Counted from the stretch's first letter, positions 16,790 to 25,554 are shown. The stretch is 64,000 nucleotides of DNA from Onstottus_B arcticum (GCA_038040485.1 JBBPIE010000023.1:50781-114780); one strand, 5' to 3'. The notes: generated from the sequence alone by a model not told the origin. Program-made: numbers and translations.

Positions 16790-17479
16790 TCACCGTGCGT
16801 TGATTCGTCCGTGGCCGTTTCCCTTGGCTCGTTCCTGAGTTTTGATCCTTCGTGTGAAATCAGCCAGCGCGCTCGCAACGTAGTGTCTCAGACGGCTGAG
16901 TCTCGACCTCGTGGAAGTGACTTCCAACAACGTCTGCTTTGCATCGTTGTCGATCGGCAAAGCTGAAGAGATCAGCAGCGAGAAGGCTTCGGGGTCTTCG
17001 GGAAGATCTTGACCCGCGACGCCGCCCGCTTCATCAAGTGTCTGAGCGGCTTCCAGGAATTCCTTGCACATCGCGGACATCTCTTCGAAGATCCGGTTGA
17101 GGTCGGCGCCCGGTTCGAGGTCATCGGTAAAGGGTTCGACCTTCGCAATCAAGAACGGCTCGGTCTGGTGAAGACTCAGCACTCTGTAGCGAATCAAGCC
17201 CGTCGAAATGACATTCATCTTGCCTTCGTTGAGGGGCATAACCGCGTGTATCTTGGCGACGCATCCGACGCTTCCAGTTTCAGGCGGGGTCTCTTTGCCG
17301 GCCGAGGCATCGCCTCGATAAGAAAGCCCGAACAGGCCGCCGTTCTCAACCGCGTGCCGCATCATTTGTTTGTAGCGGTCCTCGAAGATGTGAAGCGGTA
17401 AGATCGCGCCAGGGAAGAGCACCGTCGCCAGCGGAAAAATCGGCAACTGCTCAAGTCTCTCCGCGCCTTCCGTTTCCAT
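16790..17479 (-). CDS. LON peptidase substrate-binding (LAN) domain protein
   Basis: This 229-residue cytoplasmic protein carries the LON N-terminal domain without the AAA or protease parts: LPIFPLATVLFPGAILPLHIFEDRYKQMM, VGCVAKIHAVMPLNEGKMNVISTGLIRYRV, then a helical tail. Such stand-alone proteins are common in bacteria, and their function is poorly known. The start ATG lies exactly six bases after a TGCTATAAT extended -10, with no ribosome site, so the mRNA is probably leaderless. An aspartic-protease-like gene follows on the same strand. Confidence 0.9.
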   Translation of the reverse strand: METEGAERLEQLPIFPLATVLFPGAILPLHIFEDRYKQMMRHAVENGGLFGLSYRGDASAGKETPPETGSVGCVAKIHAVMPLNEGKMNVISTGLIRYRVLSLHQTEPFLIAKVEPFTDDLEPGADLNRIFEEMSAMCKEFLEAAQTLDEAGGVAGQDLPEDPEAFSLLISSALPIDNDAKQTLLEVTSTRSRLSRLRHYVASALADFTRRIKTQERAKGNGHGRINAR

Positions 17480-17485
17480 AGCGCG

Positions 17486-17491
17486 ATTATA
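17486..17491 (-). promoter_or_regulatory. Extended -10 promoter for a leaderless transcript
   Basis: Read on the minus strand, TGCTATAAT (hexamer TATAAT at 17491-17486) is followed by CGCGCT and then the ATG at 17479. Transcription would therefore start at or next to the A of ATG. No convincing -35 box is visible, which is usual when the TGN extension is present. Confidence 0.6.
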
Positions 17492-17573
17492 GCATCACTC
17501 GCGGCTCGTGCTAGCGCAGCGTTTCAGTGCGTATTATTGACTGTGAAAATTCGGTATGCTACTTTCGACCAGG

Positions 17574-18392
17574 ATGAGAACCGGGTTCAACACGGATGTC
17601 CAGCACGAAGGCCACGTCTACCATGTTCAGACGGAGGATTGCGGGGCCGGCAACCGGGCATTTGAATCGCTTGTCTACATCGGCGGGACCATCGTAGCAA
17701 AGAAGCGCACGCCTTATGCCGATCAGTTGAACACGGCAGGTACCGAGGATGTGATCGCTTCGCTGCTCAAGAGACAGCATCAGGTGATGATCGCTGCGAT
17801 CAAGGCCGGGCGAATCGAAGAACTGATACGACACTCAGCGAAACAACAGACCGGAAAGACGCAGTTGCTGGGATCCCTGGCGCCTGCCGCGCCGGCTGTT
17901 ATCAATCCGAGTTTATCTTCTATCAAGAAGAAGCCAGCAGAAATCGAAGAGGCAGGCATCGCTTTCCCGAATGGCGGCGCCGGTCATCAAATCTCCGCTC
18001 ATAGACAGAATACTGTGAAGGAGCCCGCCGTTCCGCGCGGCGCCGGATTGGATCTCGACCAGGTGGTCTCTGATTATCTGAGCCGGAGCGCCGGGCAACA
18101 AAAAGTCGAGCTCAAGGTGCTGACGCCCGAAGTCTTTACAGCGGGCAAAAGCGTCGGGTTGAGAGTTCAGGTGACCTGCGGTGGAAAAGCTGAGAGCGAT
18201 GCGGTGGTTACGATCAAAGTCATAGGGACCGCGTTCAAGCCGCAGGTGTACATCGGCAGATCAGCGATGGATGGAGTCGCAAGTTTCAGTCTAGCGATTC
18301 CGCCTTTTACGGCCGGCACAGCGGCCATCGTGATCGAAGGCCAGTCGAAACGGGGACGCGGCGAGGTTAAGCAACTGATCCGCAGGTCGTGA
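17574..18392 (+). CDS. Conserved acidobacterial-type protein, unknown function
   Basis: This 272-residue protein starts at ATG 17574 (an in-frame ATG lies at 17556). The N-terminal part (RTGFNTDVQHEGHVYHVQTEDCG) and the ASLLKRQHQVMIAAIKAGRIEEL helix form a conserved pattern that I associate with acidobacterial proteins of unknown role. A low-complexity middle follows. The C-terminal 100 residues look beta-rich and Ig-like (VELKVLTPEVFTAGKSVGLRVQVTCGG, then MDGVASFSLAIPPFTAGTAAIVIEG). It has no signal peptide. It lies 42 bp ahead of thiS, so it could head the thiamine operon. Confidence 0.65.
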   Translation: MRTGFNTDVQHEGHVYHVQTEDCGAGNRAFESLVYIGGTIVAKKRTPYADQLNTAGTEDVIASLLKRQHQVMIAAIKAGRIEELIRHSAKQQTGKTQLLGSLAPAAPAVINPSLSSIKKKPAEIEEAGIAFPNGGAGHQISAHRQNTVKEPAVPRGAGLDLDQVVSDYLSRSAGQQKVELKVLTPEVFTAGKSVGLRVQVTCGGKAESDAVVTIKVIGTAFKPQVYIGRSAMDGVASFSLAIPPFTAGTAAIVIEGQSKRGRGEVKQLIRRS

Positions 18393-18434
18393 ACCTTACG
18401 AAGACCCGCGTAAGCCTTTCTCGTTGGTGCTCAA

Positions 18435-18656
18435 TTGAACGTTACAGTAAATGGTGAACAGACCAGGTTAGCCGAAGGCCTTAGCGTAGTAGAGCTTTTG
18501 GAGAGTCTGGGAGTGAAGCCGGAAAGGCTTGCCGTGGAAGTGAACCGGAGCATCGTTCGCCGCGCGGACTGGATGTCCACGACTCTCGCCGAGGGCGACA
18601 GGGTCGAGATCGTGCATTTCGTCGGAGGCGGTTCGAGTGATGAGCCGTGTCCATGA
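18435..18656 (+). CDS. thiS: Sulfur carrier protein ThiS with C-terminal extension
   Basis: This 73-residue ubiquitin-like protein starts at TTG 18435. Family features are MNVTVNGEQTRL, LLESLGVKPERLAVEVNRSIVRR and GDRVEIVHFVGGG. ThiS carries sulfur as a C-terminal Gly-Gly thiocarboxylate for ThiG. Here the Gly-Gly is not terminal: seven residues (SSDEPCP) follow GGG before the stop. The carrier would need trimming before it could be adenylated, unless the tail is a sequencing or frame artefact. ThiG lies 86 bp downstream. Confidence 0.85.
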   Translation: MNVTVNGEQTRLAEGLSVVELLESLGVKPERLAVEVNRSIVRRADWMSTTLAEGDRVEIVHFVGGGSSDEPCP

Positions 18657-18742
18657 CTGAAGGCTGGCGCGCGACAGATCGCGAGACCCGGTTCGAGCGC
18701 TACGGTTCACGAATCGTGCGCCAGGGAATGTTGGAATAAGAC

Positions 18743-19519
18743 ATGGTAGACTCACTCATCATTGCGGGCCGCGAGTTTCACTCGCGGCTGATTCTCGGAT
18801 CGGGCAAGTACGAGAGCTTCGACCTGATGAAGCGATCGCTCGAGGTGTCTGGCACCGAGATGGTAACGGTCGCCGTTCGAAGGGTGAACCTCACCGACAA
18901 GTCAAAGGAGTCGTTGCTCGACTATATCGATCCGGCGAAGTATCACATCCTCCCCAACACGGCTGGTTGCTATTCGGCGGACGAAGCGATCCGCACGGCG
19001 ATGCTTGCGCGCGAAGCGCTCGACAACAATTGGATCAAGCTTGAGGTTCTGGGCGACGAACGGACTCTGTTCCCCGACAACCAGGGCTTGCTTGAAGCGA
19101 CGCGGGTTCTGGTCAAAGAGGGATTCATCGTGCTGCCGTATTTGAACGACGACTTAATTGTCGCTCGACGGCTAGTAGATGCGGGAGCAGCGGCGGTGAT
19201 GCCGCTGGCCGCTCCGATCGGCTCAGGGCTTGGCATTCAGAACTTCACGACGTTACGGATACTACGCGAGGAGATTCGGGAAGTGCCGCTGATCGTCGAT
19301 GCAGGAGTCGGCACGGCTTCGGACGCAACGCTGGCGATGGAGTTGGGTGTTGATGGAATACTAATGAACACCGGAATCGCGGGCGCTCGGGATGCCGTTG
19401 CCATGGCGCAGGCGATGAACTATGCGGTGAAGGCCGGCAGGCTCGCATACGAGGCCGGCCGAATCCAGAAGAAGTTGTATGCTTCGGCGTCGAGCCCGGT
19501 GACCGGAACGATTGAGTAG
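18743..19519 (+). CDS. thiG: Thiazole synthase
   Basis: This 258-residue TIM-barrel protein builds the thiazole phosphate ring of thiamine from DXP, dehydroglycine and ThiS thiocarboxylate. Visible signatures are LILGSGKYESF, the NWIKLEVLGD segment with the Schiff-base lysine, PLAAPIGSGLGI, and VDAGVGTASDATLAMELGVDGILMNTGIAGA. The length is normal for the family. It follows thiS on the same strand. No thiH or thiO (dehydroglycine source) and no thiF is adjacent. Confidence 0.96.
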   Translation: MVDSLIIAGREFHSRLILGSGKYESFDLMKRSLEVSGTEMVTVAVRRVNLTDKSKESLLDYIDPAKYHILPNTAGCYSADEAIRTAMLAREALDNNWIKLEVLGDERTLFPDNQGLLEATRVLVKEGFIVLPYLNDDLIVARRLVDAGAAAVMPLAAPIGSGLGIQNFTTLRILREEIREVPLIVDAGVGTASDATLAMELGVDGILMNTGIAGARDAVAMAQAMNYAVKAGRLAYEAGRIQKKLYASASSPVTGTIE

Positions 19520-19526
19520 GAATGGG

Positions 19527-19629
19527 GAATTGAAAATTGAGAATTGAAAATTTGAGGATTTGAGGATGTGAAAGACGGAACATTGCTCGGATCGATTCCG
19601 TCCAATTTTCAATTTTCAATTTTCAATTC
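19527..19629. repeat. 26-bp inverted repeat, GAATTGAAAATT family
   Basis: The left arm 19527-19552 and the right arm 19604-19629 are reverse complements with one mismatch. Both are made of AATTGAAA units. The pair fills most of the thiG-rnhB gap, and the right arm ends about 40 bp before the rnhB start. A reading frame through the right arm joins rnhB, but it is clearly the repeat and not protein. Confidence 0.88.
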
Positions 19630-19669
19630 GTGCCGTTGTCTCCTTTTCGATCGTGCCTTCGAGATTCCA

Positions 19670-20302
19670 ATGCCTTGCGACACAAAGTTCGAAAGACGAT
19701 TCACGCGGAAAGGCTTTCGGTTAATCGCCGGAGCCGACGAAGTTGGACGCGGCGCGCTTGCGGGACCAGTCATGGCAGCCGCGGTCATCCTGAACCTTCG
19801 CGACGTTCCGGAGGGAATCAACGATTCCAAGAAGCTAACCAGGCTTCAGCGGGAGCGCCTCGCGCCGGAGATCGAGAGGCGAGCAATTGCATTTATGGTG
19901 GCGCGAGTCGAGCACAGCCAGATTGACCGAATCAACATTCTGCAAGCCTCATTGCTCGCGATGGGTGAGGCAGTAAAAGCATTGCAACCGCTACCTGACT
20001 ATGTTTTAATAGACGGGCGTCAAGAGCTCCCCAACCTGCACTGCCCTCAATTAGCCATTGTCAAAGGTGATGGACTTTCCGCTTCTGTTGCGGCCGCTTC
20101 GATACTTGCGAAGGTGGCTCGCGACCGGGTGATGAGAGAGTACGACGGCGAGTATCCGGGCTACGGCTTCGCTTCGCACGTAGGGTACACGACCCGGGAG
20201 CATCAGGACGCCATAGCGCGGCTCGGTCCTTCAGCCATTCACCGGAAGACTTTCCACGGCGTGCAGCTCTACCAGGGCGCTCTTGACCTGCGCGAAGAGT
20301 AG
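19670..20302 (+). CDS. rnhB: Ribonuclease HII
   Basis: This 210-residue enzyme cleaves the RNA strand of RNA-DNA hybrids and single ribonucleotides in DNA. Catalytic residues are visible: Asp-Glu in GADEVGRGALAGPV, Asp in YVLIDGRQEL, and the VKGDGLSASVAAASILAKVARD segment. The C-terminal GYGFASHVGY motif is also typical. I started it at ATG 19670, because the longer in-frame opening is the AATTGAAA repeat. It lies between thiG and the large TPR gene. Confidence 0.95.
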   Translation: MPCDTKFERRFTRKGFRLIAGADEVGRGALAGPVMAAAVILNLRDVPEGINDSKKLTRLQRERLAPEIERRAIAFMVARVEHSQIDRINILQASLLAMGEAVKALQPLPDYVLIDGRQELPNLHCPQLAIVKGDGLSASVAAASILAKVARDRVMREYDGEYPGYGFASHVGYTTREHQDAIARLGPSAIHRKTFHGVQLYQGALDLREE

Positions 20303-20397
20303 GCGCCTTGTCTTTCGCTTCCAACGATCTTTAAGCACCCCGGCGTTGCCCCTGGACTAAGAGAGCAGTCGACGAGGTGTGAGCCTCGGGAGGCGTT

Positions 20398-23300
20398 ATG
20401 TCCTTGAACAAATCCAAGGTCCTGCGTACGGCGGAAAAATATGTCCTGCAGGGCAAGATCCCGGCGGCGATTGACGAGTATCGAAAGGTTGTTGACGCCG
20501 ATCCTGCTGACCTGACAACGATCAACACGCTTGGCGACCTGTACGTGCGCGCGGGAAAGATTCAGGACGCGATTACCAACTTCTCCAGAATCGCCGACAG
20601 CTACCGCGAGGGAGGCTTTACGCTGAAAGCCATCGCGATGCTCAAGAAGATATCGAAGCTCGACCCGATCAATGTCGAGACTTCGATGAAGCTGGCTAAC
20701 CTCTATTCGCAACAGGGTCTTCTGGTTGAAGCGCGCCAGCAGTACTTGCAAGTGGCTGATTCTCACGCTCGCGCCGGACAGACTCGAAAGGCTCTTGAAG
20801 CTTATCAGAAAATCGCAGATCTCGATCCTTCAAACACCTCGGTCCGAATAAAGCTCGGTGAGATCTATTTGCGCGAACACATGCCGGAGCAGGCACACGA
20901 GTCGTTTATCGTTGCCGGCGCGGAGTTCCTTCGCAAGGGCGACACCGAGCAGGCGCTCAACGCCAATCTCAAAGCCATAATGATCAACCCGGACAGCCGG
21001 CAGGCGCTTACCGCCCTCGCGACGATTTATTCGCAACAAGGCCAGACCGACCGCGCAATAAACATTCTCGTCGAAGCGTTCGAGCGAAACCCCGGAGATG
21101 TCGAGTTGCTGACCATCCTCGGGCGCACGTATCTGGCTGCGGGTATGATGGACGACGCCGAGCGGACTTTTCTCAGTCTCGTCCAATTGGACAAAAACCG
21201 GTATCTCTACCTGCTCGAAGTTGGGCGACGATTTCTTCAGACAGGCGATCTGGATCGCGCAGCCGAGCAGATCGACGGGTGCATCGAAGTCTTGATCGCG
21301 AAGCGCGAAGAGGACAAGGCTATCGATTTCCTGCGGCGCGTTCTCGACAAAGATCTCAACCACATTGGAGCGCTCCGCCGACTTGCCCAGATATTCCTCC
21401 GCATACGCGAAGACCACAACCTGGCGGCGACCCTCAATTCGCTGACAGACGCGGCGATGCGAAACGGCGACGATGAAGAAGCGATTGCGGCGCTCAAGGA
21501 ACTAGCGCGGCTCGAGCCGGATGAGCCGATGCACCTTCAGCGGCTCTATAACCTCGGCGTGCGTGACATAGTCGAGGCCGATTCTCGCGACGTTGTGCGA
21601 GCTACCGGTCCGCTCGACTATGAATCGGCGGCTTTCGACGATGCGTTTATCATCCGGCAGATCTCGGAGGCCGAGATACTGGCTGGGCATGGACAGGTTG
21701 CGCACGCGGTTCAGATGCTTACCGAGATTCTAAGCCACGCGCCGGATAACATTCAGGTTCACTTGAAGCTGAAGGACATTTACCTCCGCGCTGGAATGAT
21801 GGATAAGGCGGCGTTGCAGTGTATCGAGTTGGCTCGAGTACACGAGGCGCGCGGCGAATCGGCTCGCGCCAGCGACTACGCCGCGGAAGCCCATCAGCTC
21901 GATCCGCTTGTCGAATCCTACGTCAGCGAGGCCGGTGCGCCGAGTCGAGAACCGGAGAGCGATGCAACGCGGTTCAATGTTGAAACCAGTTTTGCTGATA
22001 TTGAGAGCAGCATGTCGGGAAACGGGGCTGGGGGCTTCGAGATTAACGCCGCGCCCGGGCCGGTGAATTGGGGCAGCTACCAGACCGGCTCACTGGCTGA
22101 TCATGCAGGTTTTGTTACGGTGCCGGGAAGCGAAGGGTCGTCAGACTTTGCGATCAGCGCAGACGCGCGATCCGGGTCTAACGTTATCGAAGACGTGTTT
22201 CAGTTCGGCGAAGCTTCGAATGAAGAAGCAGATGGCCAGCAAGACGCCAGCCACGCCGCGGCTGATTCCGCCTTTGACTCCGCAAGCCTGCTGGCTTCCG
22301 ACACTATGCCACGCCTGATGCGCGACGAGCTGGAAGGCATAGACTTTTACATAGCGCAGGGCTACGTAGAGATAGCGCGCGACACATTAGATAGGTTGCG
22401 CGAGAGACACGGCGATCATCCGGAAATCGTTTCTCGCTACACGAGAATGGGCGTGGGCCTGGATTCGGTCGTGCCGGCGGCCCAGTCAGAGCCTCAGGAA
22501 ACTGCGGAGAGCGGGACGCTCGCCATCGGCACCGTCTTCTTGAGTGATTTGCCTGATTTGTCGGCCGACCGAATGAACCAGCCGATCGCTGGAGACTTCG
22601 ACATAAGCTTTGGCGGCGAGCAAGCCTCGCACGATACCACGCTTGCTGTCGAAGTTCAGGCGCAGGCGTCACCCGAGAAGGCTGCGCCGTTTTTAGTACA
22701 CAAAGAATCGGGTCCGCTATATCCGGACTTGCTAGTCCAACTCAACACAAGCGAGCTGCTGGACAACACTGCTTTTGAAGCGCTCGGCCTACAGCCCTCG
22801 CCGCTCAACAAACCGGTGGAGCAACGGGCTGGCACGGCTGACCTGATCGACTCATTGGTTTCGAATATAAACACTTCGTTTGACGCCGGGTACCAGCCGG
22901 CGCCGCTCCTCGACGCCTTTGAACCTGTAGGTCAACCACCGAACGGGAACAGCGCAGCCGGCAGATTGAACGTGGAGGAAGCAGAGGTATTCTCTCCGGG
23001 GTGGCTTGATGGGGTTTCGAAAGCTGCCGACGAAACAGCCAGCACACCATCGCCCGAGGTCAAGACGGACCGCGACGAGCTGCGGGAGATCTTCGAGGAA
23101 CTCCGCGACAACACTGACGACTTGAAGCCGTTGATCGACTTCGAAACTCATTTCAGTCTCGGATTGGCGTACAAAGACATGGAGTTGCTGGACGAGGCCA
23201 TTGGCGAGTTCCAGATGGCCTTTCGGATGGCAGGGATGGAAGACCTCACCGGAGACTACATTCATTGCTGCAACATGCTCGGCGTATGCTTCAAGCGGAA

Positions 23301-23526
23301 GCAAATGCCTAAGGTGGCGATAAGATGGTTCGAGCGCGGGCTAAAGATCCCGAACAGACCCGAAGACGAGTATCAGGCCCTGCGGTTCGAGATAGGTGTT
23401 TGCTACGAAGAAGTGGGCGAGCTCGACAAGGCCATTGACGTCTTCACGGAGGTGTACGGCATCGACGTGACCTACCGTAGCGTCGCGGAGAGGATAGCGC
23501 AGTTGCAGGCGGCGAAGGGCACATGA
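20398..23526 (+). CDS. Large TPR protein
   Basis: This 1042-residue soluble protein starts at ATG 20398, six bases after GGGAGG, which sits beside a small hairpin (CGAGG/CCTCG). Residues 1-480 form about a dozen TPR-type helix pairs (for example LGDLYVRAGKIQDAITNFSR and GRTYLAAGMMDDAERTFLSL). Residues 500-890 are acidic and low-complexity, with isolated helices. Residues 900-1040 return to TPR-like repeats (FSLGLAYKDMELLDEAIGEF, then IGVCYEEVGELDKAIDVF). It has no signal peptide or transmembrane helix. It is probably a cytoplasmic scaffold. The architecture (TPR, disordered linker, TPR) recalls proteins linked to type IV pili or polar organisation, but that is inference. Confidence 0.82.
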   Translation: MSLNKSKVLRTAEKYVLQGKIPAAIDEYRKVVDADPADLTTINTLGDLYVRAGKIQDAITNFSRIADSYREGGFTLKAIAMLKKISKLDPINVETSMKLANLYSQQGLLVEARQQYLQVADSHARAGQTRKALEAYQKIADLDPSNTSVRIKLGEIYLREHMPEQAHESFIVAGAEFLRKGDTEQALNANLKAIMINPDSRQALTALATIYSQQGQTDRAINILVEAFERNPGDVELLTILGRTYLAAGMMDDAERTFLSLVQLDKNRYLYLLEVGRRFLQTGDLDRAAEQIDGCIEVLIAKREEDKAIDFLRRVLDKDLNHIGALRRLAQIFLRIREDHNLAATLNSLTDAAMRNGDDEEAIAALKELARLEPDEPMHLQRLYNLGVRDIVEADSRDVVRATGPLDYESAAFDDAFIIRQISEAEILAGHGQVAHAVQMLTEILSHAPDNIQVHLKLKDIYLRAGMMDKAALQCIELARVHEARGESARASDYAAEAHQLDPLVESYVSEAGAPSREPESDATRFNVETSFADIESSMSGNGAGGFEINAAPGPVNWGSYQTGSLADHAGFVTVPGSEGSSDFAISADARSGSNVIEDVFQFGEASNEEADGQQDASHAAADSAFDSASLLASDTMPRLMRDELEGIDFYIAQGYVEIARDTLDRLRERHGDHPEIVSRYTRMGVGLDSVVPAAQSEPQETAESGTLAIGTVFLSDLPDLSADRMNQPIAGDFDISFGGEQASHDTTLAVEVQAQASPEKAAPFLVHKESGPLYPDLLVQLNTSELLDNTAFEALGLQPSPLNKPVEQRAGTADLIDSLVSNINTSFDAGYQPAPLLDAFEPVGQPPNGNSAAGRLNVEEAEVFSPGWLDGVSKAADETASTPSPEVKTDRDELREIFEELRDNTDDLKPLIDFETHFSLGLAYKDMELLDEAIGEFQMAFRMAGMEDLTGDYIHCCNMLGVCFKRKQMPKVAIRWFERGLKIPNRPEDEYQALRFEIGVCYEEVGELDKAIDVFTEVYGIDVTYRSVAERIAQLQAAKGT

Positions 23527-23532
23527 TACCGT

Positions 23533-23585
23533 GATGCGTGATATGTGATCCGTGATAATTGGTCACGGATCACGAATCACGCATC
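23533..23585. repeat. 23-bp inverted repeat, GATGCGTGAT family
   Basis: The arms 23533-23555 and 23563-23585 pair with two mismatches around a 7-base loop. The sequence is built from GTGATNNGTGAT-like units. It starts a few bases after the TPR stop codon, so it could also work as a transcript 3' structure, but no T run follows. Confidence 0.85.
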
Positions 23586-23598
23586 ATCCATCAGTGCT

Positions 23599-23991
23599 AT
23601 GTCTGCAAAGCTAACCATAGTGTTCTTTATCCTGATCTGCTTCGAGATCGGGATCCTGCTGGTCATCCTTCCCTGGGTACCGAGCCCATCCTGGAATGAA
23701 AACTATTTGCTGGTGCTCGCCGCCGACAAGGTCCACTGGCCGTGGCTTGCGCTCGCAATGAAGAGCGGTTACGTTCGGGGCGCGGTCACCGGGCTGGGGC
23801 TGTTAAACATCCTGCTCGGCGTCTGGGAGATTGTGAACTTCAAGAAAACCGCTCGAACCTTTCAGACGGAGTGGCAAGGTGCCGAAACTACGGCTGGATC
23901 ATCCGGGCCCTTTGGTTTACCTGATAACGGATCGGCGCTCTCTACCGGCCACGCCGAACCAAAACCCCGCGACGACCGCCAGCCTGACTGA
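23599..23991 (+). CDS. Small membrane protein overlapping thiE
   Basis: This 130-residue protein starts at ATG 23599, right after the inverted repeat. It has two hydrophobic segments (about residues 5-25 and 57-76) separated by a WNENYLLVLAADKVHWPW loop that may lie at the membrane surface, and a polar tail. Its last 113 bases overlap the thiE reading frame. I recognise no named family. The overlapping tail is low-complexity, so the true end is supported only by the absence of an earlier stop. Confidence 0.6.
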   Translation: MSAKLTIVFFILICFEIGILLVILPWVPSPSWNENYLLVLAADKVHWPWLALAMKSGYVRGAVTGLGLLNILLGVWEIVNFKKTARTFQTEWQGAETTAGSSGPFGLPDNGSALSTGHAEPKPRDDRQPD

Positions 23992-24553
23992 TTTCATAGA
24001 ATGCGCACTAGCCGCGGGCGTCGACATGCTTCAGATTCGCGAGCGTGATCTGCCGTCGCGCGACATACTCTCCATCACTGAAGCCACAGTTCAATCGGCT
24101 CGAAGAACCGGAGCGCAGGTGTTGGTCAATGACCGCGCGGATGTCGCCCGATGCGCCGGCGCCGGTGTTCATCTGGCGACTCGCTCTCTAACTGCTGAGG
24201 TGGTGAGGCGCTCGTTTGGGCCCGACTTCATCGTCGGAGCTTCGACTCACAGCCTTGAAGAGGCAGTGTCCGCCGAGAACGATGGCGCGGATTTCCTTGT
24301 GTTTGGGCCAGTGTTCGAAACGCCCAGCAAGCAGAAGTATGGACCGCCGGCCGGAGTCGGCGCTCTGAAGATCGTTGCTAGCCGCGTGCGAATTCCGGTA
24401 TTGGCTCTCGGGGGAATAACGCTGGCGAACTTCCACGAGCCTCTTGAAGCTGGCGCGGCCGGCGTAGCGGCGATCTCGTTGTTTGCACACGCCGCTGACC
24501 TGGAAGCCGTCGTGCGTAGAATCAAGAGCTTCGGCGGCTTGTCGTCGACTTAG
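23879..24553 (+). CDS. thiE: Thiamine-phosphate synthase
   Basis: This 224-residue TIM-barrel enzyme joins HMP pyrophosphate to thiazole phosphate. Signatures are LVYLITDRRSL, AGVDMLQIRERDLPSRDI, VLVNDRADVARCAGAGVHLA, FGPVFETPSK and VLALGGITLANF. The start GTG 23879 lies inside the tail of the preceding membrane-protein gene; a later start would cut the first strand. thiD begins one base after its stop, so thiE and thiD form an operon. Confidence 0.93.
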   Translation: MPKLRLDHPGPLVYLITDRRSLPATPNQNPATTASLTDFIECALAAGVDMLQIRERDLPSRDILSITEATVQSARRTGAQVLVNDRADVARCAGAGVHLATRSLTAEVVRRSFGPDFIVGASTHSLEEAVSAENDGADFLVFGPVFETPSKQKYGPPAGVGALKIVASRVRIPVLALGGITLANFHEPLEAGAAGVAAISLFAHAADLEAVVRRIKSFGGLSST

Positions 24554-24554
24554 T

Positions 24555-25361
24555 ATGTCAACGAACAACTCACCAGTGGTCCTGGCAATTGCCGGGTTTG
24601 ATCCGTCGGCCGGTGCTGGAGTGTTGGCTGACATCAAGACAATCAGCGCGTTCGGCTGTTATGGCCTGGGAGTAGCCACCAGCCTGACGATGCAGAACAC
24701 CCGGGAAGTACTGGCGTTGCTTCACCAGTCAGGCGAGACGATCAAAGGACAACTGCAACCGTTGTTCGCAGACTTCGAAATTTCGGCGGTCAAAACCGGG
24801 ATGCTTCCGACGCTGGAGGCAGTGGAAGCCGTAGTGTCGGCTCTGTGTACCAATCCTGTTCCGCACCTCGTCGTTGATCCCGTCGCTCGAAGCACCAGCG
24901 GTTCGGACCTGATCGATGACGACGCGCTTGCTGCTTCGATTAGTCTGCTTTTCCCGCTTGCCTCATTGGTGACTCCGAATTGGGAGGAAGCCCGGAGAAT
25001 CACCGGGATCACCGTTCACGATGAAGCGTCGGCGGAGCAAGCTGCGAGATCAATCCTGGCATCCGGTCCTCGCGCGGTGTTGCTCAAGGGCGGCGATGTC
25101 GATGCCCGCACCGCAACCGATCTTCTCGTTGACGCCACTGGAGCCGTTTCGTATCGGACTTCTAAGGTGCAATCGCGCAACACGCATGGGACCGGGTGCG
25201 CTTTCTCGTCGGCGATTGCGTGTCTGCTGGCCCGAGGGGCGACTCTGCGTGAGTCGATCGCGATAGCGAAGGACTACATCCGGCGGGCGATCTCGACAGC
25301 TCCGGGCCTCGGCCACGGAAACGGACCGCTCAATCACTTTCCGCCGGATTGGAGCCTTTGA
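24555..25361 (+). CDS. thiD: Hydroxymethylpyrimidine/phosphomethylpyrimidine kinase
   Basis: This 268-residue ribokinase-fold enzyme phosphorylates HMP twice for thiamine synthesis. Signatures are VVLAIAGFDPSAGAGVLADIKT, GCYGLGVATSLTMQNT, VLLKGGD and the anion-hole motif NTHGTGCAFSSAIA. ATG 24555 lies one base after the thiE stop. No TPP-riboswitch (THI box) was found upstream of any thi gene in the window, so its regulation is not visible. Confidence 0.95.
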   Translation: MSTNNSPVVLAIAGFDPSAGAGVLADIKTISAFGCYGLGVATSLTMQNTREVLALLHQSGETIKGQLQPLFADFEISAVKTGMLPTLEAVEAVVSALCTNPVPHLVVDPVARSTSGSDLIDDDALAASISLLFPLASLVTPNWEEARRITGITVHDEASAEQAARSILASGPRAVLLKGGDVDARTATDLLVDATGAVSYRTSKVQSRNTHGTGCAFSSAIACLLARGATLRESIAIAKDYIRRAISTAPGLGHGNGPLNHFPPDWSL

Positions 25362-25433
25362 TACCGGACTCCAATCATGCACCTTGTTATCTCCGCCGCA
25401 CCAAATGCCCTACAAGGGGCGCGCGGTCTTTGG

Positions 25434-25439
25434 TATACT
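25434..25439 (+). promoter_or_regulatory. Possible extended -10 promoter for the sigma-factor gene
   Basis: TTTGGTATACT contains TGN plus TATACT (25434-25439), about 115 bases before the chosen start of the sigma-factor gene. No clear -35 is seen. It lies in the 193-bp gap 25362-25554, which shows nothing else. Confidence 0.3.
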
Positions 25440-25554
25440 CTCGCCGATCTTCGGGCGGGTTGTCATTCCTCAAGAAGATAAATGGGCCGTAAATCGCTTC
25501 GCGATAGGGACAGGACCTAAGCCCCAGGTTCGCGCGTTGAGCAGTGCCGGGTTA

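Noticed and set aside
18393..18434. TPP riboswitch before thiS
   Set aside because: No THI-box consensus was found here or before thiG, thiE or thiD.
19568..19669. Longer RNase HII start through the AATTGAAA repeat
   Set aside because: The extra residues come from the inverted repeat and are not part of the family.
25384..25554. Longer N-terminus of the sigma factor
   Set aside because: The upstream 57 codons look non-coding, and a promoter-like TATACT lies inside them.
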